Below are positions 22,143-31,458 of a stretch of DNA of 64,000 bases, one piece after another. The stretch covers positions 62,001-126,000 of the forward strand of contig JAEHOE010000170.1 in the NCBI GenBank assembly GCA_016858145.1. Reading direction: 5' to 3'. The position numbers and the translations under genes were made by a program. This stretch comes from Edaphochlamys debaryana. Lineage: Eukaryota > Chlorophyta > Chlorophyceae > Chlamydomonadales. Positions within the stretch are counted from its first letter, which is position 1, and the number at the start of each line of letters is the position of its first letter. Below the pieces are notes generated by a model. It did not search any database and was not told the DNA's origin. It was given only the letters and a program-made list of their open reading frames with translations.

Positions 22143-24300
22143 GTACCAGCGCGAAGCGTGCGCTTCGCGGAAGGGAGGAGCAAAGGGTTTTTGCGTGCGG
22201 CGAACGGTGTGAATGTGTAGGGCGTACGTGATGGTGGGAAGAATGTGCAGTTGAAAAGCACACAGGCTTGCTGGGTCGTGCAGATGGTGGCGCTGGAGAG
22301 GGCCGTGAAGGCGCAGGAAGGGCGTGCGTGGTTTACAGGGTGTGAGAGGAAGGGCGTAATGGTGCGTGGCCCCGGCCTTCGGTTGAAATAAGAACCCGTG
22401 GTTCGGGTACGTACGGCGATTGCCTATGCTCCCGCACCTATTGTGTACGGCAGCCGCAGGCGGGTTAGCGGCGGGCGCCTCCTCGGGCGCCGCCGCCGAG
22501 GCCTGCACGCCGTACGCCGGCGCGTGCTGGGTGGGGCTGGGGAACCACTGCGTCTGGATGGACTCCATAAAGCGCAGCATGGCCTCCTGCAGCTCGCCGC
22601 GCAGGGCTTCCTGCAGTAGCTCCGGCGGCAGCTCGCGCTGCCAGAGCAGGCAGTGCACGTGCAGGTCCCCGCGCTGGTTGGTTTCGAACTTAAACACCGA
22701 GTGGTCCACGGTGCCAAAGAGACCGCAAGGGCTGCAGAAGGTCTGCCGGAAGGCCGTGACGAAGGTGAGGGCGAACTGGGCGAGGTAGGTGGGGTGGCTG
22801 GTGGTGTAGGCCCAACAGTCCCGGTCCAGGGGACGGTCGCGGGGGTAACCGTCGGCCGTGAAGCGGTACCGCTGCCCGTCCATGCGGAAGACGTACTCCG
22901 AGTCCAGGGGGCTGGGGTTGAGCGTGACGGCACAGGTGGGCGGGCCGAAGACCTGCCAGGCGGCGTAGGCGCGGCTGCGAAGCGACCAGGCCTCCTGAGG
23001 GGAGCCCGGCACCCGCGAAGCCACGGCCCTTGCCGCCCGCACCAGCTTGCCCACCTTGGGAGGCAGGGCGTGCAGGTGCGAGCGCAGCTTCTCGCCACGT
23101 AGCCCCTCCGCCATGACCGCAAACGCCCCCGTCACCTCCGCTGGCGTCAGCGTGCTGATCTCCCGAACCTGCTCGGGCGTGGCATTGAACTGAATGCTGG
23201 CCTCCGTGTTAACCAAGTGGCGGGAGATCGTGTCGTGCATGTCCAGCACGAAGAGCGGGTCGTCGGAGCTGGGCGTGCCGGAAGGGCTCCAGCGCATGAG
23301 CCGGATCATGGCGCAGGTCCCCTCGCCCATGCCCTTAGGGCGCTGGCCCGTGCCCCGAGGGAAGAGGTGAGGGTAGGCCAGGATGGGCACCAGCGGGTTG
23401 TAGTCGTTGACCAGCGCATCGCCGCCGCGGGAGGTGAGCACCATGCGCTCGCCTGACTCGAGCCGCGCTACAAAGTTGGGGTCCTCGGCCGCCTCTCGCA
23501 GGACGGCCGTCAGGTCGTGTGGAGGGGCGTTGGTGGTGATCAGATCCAGATCTGAGATGCCGCAGGTGGCGCCACGCAGAGTGTGGAGGCGGGAGGGGTC
23601 CGGCGCAAGGCCAACATTCTCCCCCATCCCCTCGGCTGCGTCGCTGGCGCCTGGGTCTGAAGGGGCGGGGCTGCTGGCGGCTGTGGGCCTGCCTGCTGGG
23701 GTGCGGCCCGCTCCTGCGTCAGCAGTGCTGCCAGTCTCAGGCTCGGCGCTAAGGTACCCGGCCGGGCCCCCATAGGCGCCGGTGTTGAAGCCGAGTGTTG
23801 AAGGCGATAGCGGGTGTATGCGCGGGATCTGTGGCTGAGTGTTGATGATGGGGGTCGGGGCGGGGATGAGAGGAGCCGTGGTGGACTTTGGATCGTGGTG
23901 GAGGTGGGTTGGCAAGGGTAGACGGGGGTATATGTATGAAGTTTTTGCCGTAGGTGGGACTTTAATGGGGGGCAGCGAATCGATAGGCGGTGGGGAGAGA
24001 GGTTGTTGGAGGGGGGCTGGAGGGAGGTGGGGATGGACGGGGGCGGGGGAGCGTGGGTATCGGGGGCCGACGCGTGGGAGGGCAACGGTATGGTCGTTGG
24101 GGCACAACTCCCAACGAAATGTTTTGGGTGCTCTCGCTCCGAGCGCGCGCTAGCACCGTACCTATGGCGGCGTTAGCATGTAGGTGTGCGTCGCAGTGGT
24201 GGCAGATGCGAACGCTGCCGCTCGGTGGTGAGCATGTACATCTTTGTATCGGGTCGGAGCGCGACGCTCATTTTACATGAAATTTTAGAGAGGTCTGCAT
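22143..24300 (-). mobile_element. Truncated Helitron (Rep part only)
   Basis: Contains the Rep coding remnant described separately. A 9 bp perfect stem (22050s frame excluded; stem arms 22150-22158 and 22161-22169, loop TG) is followed directly on the - strand by CTGG and then T. Helitrons end in a short hairpin near CTRR and insert before T, so this is a candidate 3' terminus at about 22146. The 5' end (expected TC) was not located. No Pif1-type helicase sequence is visible between the Rep domain and the hairpin, so this is a decayed or internally deleted copy. Confidence 0.6.
22440..24216 (-). pseudogene. Helitron replication initiator fragment (Helitron-like N domain, HUH)
   Basis: An upstream exon near 24216-24160 reads RICHHCDAHLHANAAIG, a CxxC finger like that at the N-terminus of Helitron proteins. 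It is followed in the large open frame (from 24107) by LCPNDHTVALPRV, the usual second Cys motif. Then come a long Pro-rich insert, the PILAYPHLFPRGTGQ motif, RRAYAAWQVFGPPT-like sequence, and the HUH catalytic motif in FETNQRGDLHVHCLLW, where H-x-H binds the metal. Coding character fades after about 22440. The helicase half, which Helitrons fuse to Rep, is missing, so the protein is not a full transposase. The Pro-rich insertion between finger and Rep is unusual. Confidence 0.75.
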
Positions 24301-25919
24301 CCGGAACGTATACGATCCAACCGTTAAATCGCGGCGGAAAAGGCGAACGTTAGCGTGTGTCGGCGTTTTTGGTTGGGAGGCTTAGGTGCTTGCGTCGGTC
24401 GCCGAGTGATTATGGACTGCCGTGCTGCATAGCTGTGCGTGTTGCTGTTGATGCTATGCACAAATGCCCCCCGCCGCCGGCGGTCGGGGCTGCACGCGCG
24501 AAGCGGTCGGAGAGGTCACCGCGGGCCGACTTGGGGCTGTCGGTGCGGCGTGAACCGCACAGGGTGTCTCGCGCGTTTTCTCCGCTGCGGCAATCACCTC
24601 ACTGAGCTCTACCTTTCTATATGTCGGTGGAACGTTTTTGAATTTCGTCAACGAAGCGACCGTGTTCGGGAATGTGCATTTCCGGCCCCCCCACCGAGTG
24701 CACACCGCCTGGTTGTCTTGAGGCGCGCGTCCTCTCCCGTCCCGTGCGTAACGCTTATGCGCCGTGGTGAATCCGTAGTCCTTATCTGCGCGTGAACTAC
24801 AGGTGAACTCCAAAGTGGACTTTTGTGAGGGGGAATCTGGCTTCACATCAAGTACCTGTGCCCCCCCAGGGGTCTTTAATCTGACCCCCCGTCCAGCTCG
24901 GTGCCCACTCACACCCCACCACCGAGGGACTGCGTGCGTACCTTCGCTGCGGATTTTCTCACAGGGGTGATCCGCCCCACATCCAGCGTGTGTGTGGTGC
25001 AGCATGCTTTCAAACAGGTCAGGATCCCCCCTACCCCTACCCGCGCTGGGTGGGAACGTAGCCGAATCACTCTCTTCAAAGTCCTTAACCCTTGCATGTC
25101 TGGCCGCGGTATGCGCGATGGACCGGGCCAGGAGGTACAAGTATGCGCACAGGGACGCTCAGGACCATGAGGGCCGTTTGCAGTGTTTCGCGGAGGTTGG
25201 GCTCACGCACAGGGGGTCAGGGGCTGGGACGAGGTACCCGCTGACCACCCGTTCGTGGCTGCCAGCGCTGTTGGCTTCGCTAGGTATGTAGGCCCGAATA
25301 CCCCCTAACGGGGGCGGGGCACTCTGCGGCGGATAACAAGACGGGAGGGAGCCGCAGGGAGGGAACTGTTGCTCGGCGGCGCATAACATGCCAGGGACTT
25401 GCGTTTTTGGCTTGCAGGGGGTAAGCCCGTGAGGTGGGTCGCATGGCCCCAGCGTTCAGCGCTGTGACCCCAAGGGGGGTCCTTCATTGTAAACATCGAG
25501 GACTGAGCCTCGCCGGCGGCCTCACCCCCGCAGCTCCTGACGGTGCCGCCGCTCCATCCCCTTCCCTCCTGGCCGCCCACCTAGCTACCCCCAGCATCAC
25601 TACAGCGCCCGGCATGCAGCGCCCCCGCCCCCGCCCCGCCGGCCCCGGCCCCCGCCCCGCCGGCCCCGGCCCCCGCCCCGCCGGCCCCGGCCCCCGCCCC
25701 GCCGGCCCCGGCCCCCGCCCCGCCGGCCCCGGCCCCCGCCCCGCCGGCCCCGGCCCCCGCCCCGCCGGCCCCGGCCCCCGCCCCGCCGGCCCCGGCCCCC
25801 GCCCCGCCGGCCCCGGCCCCCGCCCCGCCGGCCCCGGCCCCCGCCCCGCCGGCCCCGGCCCCCAGAGGCGCAAGCTCCTGTGCAGTCGCTTGGATGGACG
25901 GTGGCCCCCGCCGCCCTCG
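24301..25919. other. Intergenic: Helitron flank and ankyrin-gene 3' side
   Basis: A 228-codon open frame on the - strand (25140-24454) has no recognisable domain and could be part of the Helitron 5' region. The 21 bp minisatellite at 25620-25862 lies here. No supported gene. Confidence 0.45.
25620..25862. repeat. 21 bp pure-GC minisatellite (about 11-12 copies)
   Basis: Near-perfect tandem copies of a 21 bp unit made only of G and C, just past the ankyrin-gene stop. A single related unit lies at about 25940-25980, inside the last coding exon, where it encodes the Gly/Ala-rich tail. The array therefore probably arose from coding sequence. Confidence 0.95.
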
Positions 25920-28900
25920 CTAGCTGGAGCGCCCGGCAGTCCCGCTCCCGGCCCCGGCCCCCGCCCCGCCGGCCCCGGCCTCCAGCAGGGCGAGCACCTC
26001 CGCAGCCCCCCGGCCCCGGCGCCAGGGCTCGGAGGCGGCCCCTTGACGCGCGCAGTCCGGGGGCGTGCGGCCGGCCTGGTCGTGCGCCCGCATGCCCGGG
26101 CGGATGGGCAGGGGGGGAGCCAGTGAGCGAGGCAGGGCGGGGGGGGGGGCGGAGGGTGAGGCGGCAGGGCAGAGGCGCCCGCGAGGTCGGCCCGAGTGTC
26201 GGTGCGTGCGTGCCGTACCTGCGGATGCCGCCCGCCCGCCCACCCGCCCGCCCGCCCGCCCACCTTGTCCCTTGCCGCGGGGTCGGCCCCCGCCCGCAGC
26301 AGCGCCCGGGCGATGACACCGTGGCCCGCACCCGCTGCCACGTGGAGGGGCGTGCGGCCGGCCTGCAGGGGTGCAGGGGGGGTGAAGCGTGGGTGTTTTG
26401 CGTGTATCGGCACGGGGACAAGGGCTGCGTGGCCCTCTCGTGCGGCCACGTGGAGGAGCGTGCGGCCGGCCTGGACGCGCGGCAAGGAGGCGGTCGGGCG
26501 GTTAATGCCGTTGGCGATCCCCGGTGGCGCCACGTGTCCCTGATGACCGCTAGCTCCACTGCTTGGACGCTGGCTCCGGGCGGAACCCGGTGGCGAAACC
26601 CTTGGTTCGATTCTCCTTTCCGCTGCTCCACACCCCTTCTTTCATTCTCCTTCCCCCTTGCCTGGTCGACGGCTCCCACGTCGGCCCCCGCCGCCAGCAG
26701 GGCTGCCACGGACCGGTTGGGGCCCTTCCATAGTCCGAGCTGTACGGCATAAGGAGCGGAGAAAGGGGACAAGCAGGTGTGAAAGGACGAGTCGCATCCT
26801 CGCACGAACGCGGGCAGATACTATCCATACCAGGGGCGTGTGCCAACACAGATACAGCAGTACACTAGACGCAAGGAGTAACACGCACCGAGCGGAGCGA
26901 GTCCTGGCAGGCGATGCGGAGCGGTGTGGCTCCGTCCCGGGGTGGGGAGGTGGATGGGGGGGGCGGGGGCGGGGGCCAAGCAGGGTTCAGGTGGGGGCGG
27001 GTGGAGACGGGTCGGGGGCTCGGGGACGGCGGTGTGGGCCCAGCCACTAGCTCGTTGCTGCAGCCCCTACAGCAGCTTCATTCCCGAACCCCGCTTGCTC
27101 ACTCACCCGGTACCACGCCCCCACGTCCGCCCCCGCCTCGATCAGCCCCTGCACCAGGCCCCAGTGGTCGAGGTGGGCGGCCGCGTGGAGGGGCGTCCAG
27201 CCGTTCTGGGGGTGGGGTAGAAGACATCAACGAAGCGTGGAGGGGCAGGGGGCGGGCAGGTTGGGCCGGGCGGGAGGGTATGGATGCATAAGCTCCGCCG
27301 CCGAGAGCGGCTGCCGCATCTTGCAACCGTTCTCTCCCTCCGTCTCTTGAGCCCACCTGGGCCGCCGCGTTGACGTCCGCCCCCGCCTCCAGCAGCGCTC
27401 CCACCACCTCCCCCTTCCCCTCGTTGGCCGCCAGAATTAGGGGCGTCCTGCCGTTCTGCAGCAGAGGGCAGCAGGGCTTACGAGTCGGCAAGCAAGTCGA
27501 GATGGCGGTAAGACGTCCGGGATCAATGTGTATGTTGTAGTATTCATCACGGCCACAGGCCCTTACCCCTCCCCCTAGCCCGTGGCCCTGGCCCTCCCCC
27601 GCACCCACCTCGGTCCGTGCGTCCACCGCCGCCCCCGCCCCCAGCAGCGCCTCTACCACCCCCACGTATCCGTCTCGGGCGGCGGCGTGGAGGGGCGTGC
27701 CGCGGGAGTCGAAGTAGCCCTGTGGAAGCCGGGAGGAGGACGGTCAGGCAGGCAGGCAGCTTGCATTGGGACCGGAGGGACGAAGCTTCAGCACCGCAAT
27801 GCCTTACCTGCTCCCTAGCGACTCCTATACTTTACCCCAAGACAGGGCTCAGTGAACCCGCCCCCCTCCCTACACCTCCACAACGGGGTCGATGCGCACG
27901 CCCCTTCCCTTCAACCGTCCTCCCCCTCTTGATCCCCCCCTCTTTCCCCTTCTTCCCATCCCTCCCCCCATCCCCTCTCCCTCACCCAGTCCCCCCCCCC
28001 TTGCCTCCATGATGGGATCGATGCACACGTCAGCGTCGATGAGCGGCCGCAGCGCCTCGTCACCGTCCTGAGAGGGGGGGGGAGGTGACGCAGGGGGGGA
28101 GGGGGGAGGGGAAGAGGGCCGGGGGTTAGAAGCAGCGGGTGCATGGGGCAGCCACAGGTCTCGATCACCATCCAAGGCGGCGATCGGGGGGTGCAAGGGG
28201 TTCTCACTTCTCCCTTCTGTGACGGCCCTGGCATTTCTCGCTACATGCCTGTAGCTACCGCCTCCGGGTCGCTGCGACCCCCTCCCCCAGCCCCTCGGCC
28301 CAGCCCTTCCCCCCTTACGTGTGTGGCTGCCTCCGTGTCCGCCCCCGCGCCCAGCAGCGCCCGGGCGGCCTCGGGGCGGCCCCAGAAGGCCGTCACCGCC
28401 AGGGGGGTGGCGCCGGACTGTCGAGGGGGGGGGGAGTGGTCTTGTTGGTTGGGACCTCGGGAGCCGTGACTGGTAGAGGGCCAGAGGGAAAAGAGGCCAC
28501 CGCACCCACCCGACTGGCAGAGCACCCGCCCTGTCATCCATCCACTCGTCGACCAGCCCAATCCCCACCCCCACCCCCACCCACCCGGTCCCGGGCCTCC
28601 AGGCCCGCCCCCGCCGCCAGCAGCGCCGCCACCTCCGCCGCGTCCCCCTCGCAGGCGGCCGCGTGGAGGGGGTTCCAGCCAGCCTTGAGGGATGGGAGCG
28701 TGGGTGGGTGGGGTGGGTGGGGTGGGGGGGGTAGGTGGGCGGGGGGATGGGTGGGCGGAGAGGGCCACACGAGGGCGTCAGGACAAGGCATCGGCATCTG
28801 CCGTACCCTCGGCTGGACAGCTTGGACAACAGCATACCGGCCGTACAAGTACGGCACCCACCGTACGCGATACGACGTGGGCCAGTAGCGCCTTGAGGGG

Positions 28901-30533
28901 CGGGCCGGTGCCCACGGCCAGGTCGAGGGGCCCCTCGCCGTCCTGCGGTCGAGGGCGGGAGGGAATGCAAGGTTCAAGTAGAAGGGAATGGAAGGAGGGG
29001 GTAGGGATGGCTGGGGCACGAACAGGCGCCGTCGCTAAGCTCGATCGCCCTTCCCATGCCTTGCGCACCTTGCCCACCCTGCCCCTGCCCACCCACGCAC
29101 CCTGCCGCCCGTTTCCCAGTCCGCCCCCGCCTCCAGAAGGGCCTCCATGGCGCCCACATGACCCGCCCGAGTGGCCACGTGCAGGGGGGCATCGCCCCAC
29201 TGCATGCCGGGGCGGGAACGAACCGTGGGAACGAACCCATCAAGCACCACAAGGCGATTAGGGGCGAAGGGGCAGACGCAGACCAGATAAGCCCCGGGCC
29301 TGAGGCTCTGGCACCCCCTTTCCCCCGCCCACCCACCCACCTTGTCACGTGCCTCCGTGCTGGCCCAGCCCCGCAGCAGCGCCCGTACGGCACCCACGTG
29401 GCCCTCCCGCGCCGCCACGTGGAGGGGCGTGCGGCCCGACTGCAGGCGCGGATGGCACAGGGCATACGGTGGGGACTCAGTGGCTGGGGAGTGGGGCCTT
29501 AAGGAGCGGTGGCTGGGCACTGGAGTGGCGGCTCCCAGGGCGGGGTGGGCTGCACCAGCGCCCCACCAGCCGCGCCCTCGCCCGCGACCGCACGCGCTCC
29601 ACCCATCCGCACCACACCACCCACCCGGTCCTTGGCCTGGGCGCTGACCCCCGCCGCCAGCACCGCCCGCACCCCCGCCTCGCTGCCGGCCCGGGCGGCG
29701 GCGTGGAGCAGCGTGGAGCGGTCCTGCAGGGGGGGGGGGACCACCGAAATGGGGGGCGTCCATGGGGGGGGGACAGGGATCATGGCGAAGGGGTGGCGAT
29801 GAGCAGGAGGGTGGCCAAACGAGGGTCTGGGGGCGGAGCGGGGCCGAGGACGGGGTCCAGCTCTGCCTGTCCGTAAGGCGCCCTGCATCTGCTTGTGCCC
29901 GGAAGTGTACGCACGCACCGGCAGCCTCAGGCGCACCGCCCTCGCCCGCTGCTCCGCCAGCCCCGCCCCCGCCTGGGGAGGATTCTCCTGCACACACACG
30001 GGTGGGAGAGGCAAGAGGGGATCTTGCAGGAGGTTCCGTGCTCCGGAGGATTCGTGGGTGTGCCTAGGCGGGGCAGCAGCGTCTCGTCTGCCCTCCAAGC
30101 ACGGGTCGCCTCTGCAAGTTCCCTCCAAGCACCCCGGGAAGGACGCGCCTGCTCCGCCTCCCTCGCCAGCAGTGCCTCCAGCTCGGCCTGGGGGATGGGG
30201 GGCGGGCGGGGGCGGGCAGCAGTTGGGGCAGTTGGCAGGAGCCGCATCGCGAGGAAGGGCGGGGAGGCGTGTGCTTGCCTGCGCTTGGTCTGCGGGGAGA
30301 GCGATGTGACCCGGGCGACCGCGCCTACGCGGAGGCGGAGGCGCCTCCGAGGCACCGCCGTTGGGGCCGGAGCCCTCGGCCGCCGCTGCGGTCACGACTC
30401 GGAGGCGCGAGGAAGGAGGCGATGTTGCGGCGCCGGGCCCCGGCTGCCGGACCGCGACCAGGGATGGCGCGCGATGGATGGCCGCGCGGCGAGGTGTCGC
30501 CGGCGCGAAGGCTCGCGAGCGTGATGCGAGCAT
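25920..30533 (-). CDS. Ankyrin-repeat protein, one repeat per exon
   Basis: Exons (-): 30533-30329, 30289-30279, 30187-30149, 29987-29919, then repeat exons 29723-29625, 29439-29341, 29199-29101, 28942-28862, 28683-28585, 28417-28319, 28067-28005, 27719-27609, 27455-27357, 27205-27107, 26936-26889 plus 26739-26662 (one split repeat), 26362-26264 and 26075-25920. About 550 aa. Most repeat exons are exactly 99 nt, or 33 codons, in phase 0, each with TPLHxAAxxGH and a closing ALLxAGAD. The N-terminus (MLASRSRAFAPATPRRAA) is rich in Ala, Arg and Ser with no acids, like an organelle transit peptide. A short charged helix precedes the repeats. Two repeats are shortened and the split one lacks a normal acceptor. 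Several introns start with GC. Likely a protein-binding scaffold. Confidence 0.88.
26355..26490 (-). repeat. Partial ankyrin exon copy upstream of the repeat-12 exon
   Basis: The acceptor and first half of the exon at 26362 (AGRTPLHVAA) are copied at about 26437-26483 as AGRTLLHVAAREGH, ending in non-coding sequence with no repeat C-terminus. Confidence 0.75.
27870..28030 (-). repeat. Duplicated exon end in the ankyrin gene
   Basis: The end of the short repeat exon (VCIDPIME, donor GCAAGG at 28004) recurs about 128 bp downstream as VRIDPVVE followed by GTGTAG (about 27870-27902). The copy has the more usual GT donor, so either site could be used. Confidence 0.8.
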
Positions 30534-31458
30534 TCTTGAGCGGTGCTAACGGTGATGTGGACTTGCTGCAAAAAGTGTCTGCAAGCGGTGTCTGCAAGTG
30601 GTGAAGGCGAAGCGTCGTGCAGGTCGCGTCAGGCAGGTTTCCCGACGCCAAGATGAAGGCACTCACCTACCGCAACCGCAAAAGCTTACACGTGGAGCGA
30701 ATTCGCGTCGCACACTCCACTCAACAGCCATCCAGCGAGCCCCCAGCCCAGACCGAGCCCCGCTGTCCGTCACCCCCCCCCCCACACCCATCCCCCTTCC
30801 CTCCCCCTGCGAACACGAGCTCGAGTCTGTGCCGATTCATGGCCCCTCCCCTCCCCTCCTGCTTAGCCCGCCGGTGACATGGAAACTCTAACGACGGCAG
30901 TCTTTCAACGCATTTCGCTCGGCCGGCTGGGACCACGCCCGCCCCGCTCCGTCCTTCCCGGCCCCAGACCTCCAGTGCTGCGGGCTGACCCCGCTACAGA
31001 CTCTTCACGAGACAGATGCCGCGCCGCACCTCACAGTTCCGCACGCCACAGCACAGCGCGCCCGAGCGAGCGCTCCGCCCCGTTCCTCCGCTAGGCCGTG
31101 CTCTGCTGGGGTCGCAATCCTCTCCCTGCAACAGCCCCCGGCGCGCTGCCGCCCCCTCCGCTGCAGGGGCCGCTCCAAGCTCCGCCTCAGCCTCCGAAGC
31201 GGTGCTTCCTCCGTCCAAACCCGGCGGTCGCTCCGGCAGGCTCCGGCCCCCCTTAACTGCCCCTTGGCCGAGAGCAGGCGCTTCCCCTTCCCCGGACTCC
31301 GCAGCCTCTACCTCTCCCACCCCACCGGCCCCACAGCACCCGCGCTCGGGCCACATCCGTTTCCGCTGAGAAGAGCGCTGCCTCCGCAGTACCCCAGCCC
31401 TGTCTGCTGTGCCGTGCATGCGATGCCTGCTGCTGCTGCTGCCCCGGCACCCGCCGCC
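30534..31458. other. Intergenic: 3' UTR of the glycosyltransferase-like gene, ankyrin promoter
   Basis: No supported gene. TGTAA on the - strand at 30686-30690 is a candidate poly(A) signal for the gene ending at 31459. Confidence 0.5.
30686..30690 (-). terminator. Candidate TGTAA poly(A) signal
   Basis: TTACA on the + strand, about 770 bp past the stop at 31459. Confidence 0.35.

Noticed and set aside
21635..22231. 198-codon open frame on the + strand
   Set aside because: Its first third is the dispersed repeat and its end crosses the Helitron terminus hairpin.
24454..25140. 228-codon open frame on the - strand upstream of the Helitron
   Set aside because: No domain recognised; possibly part of the element, but not supportable as a gene.
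25434..26126. Pro-rich RPAGPGP repeat open frame on the + strand
   Set aside because: Antisense of the ankyrin gene's 3' end and of a 21 bp minisatellite whose length keeps all frames open.
26540..26625. GGTTCGATTC stretch resembling a tRNA T-loop
   Set aside because: The flanking bases do not form a T-arm or acceptor stem.
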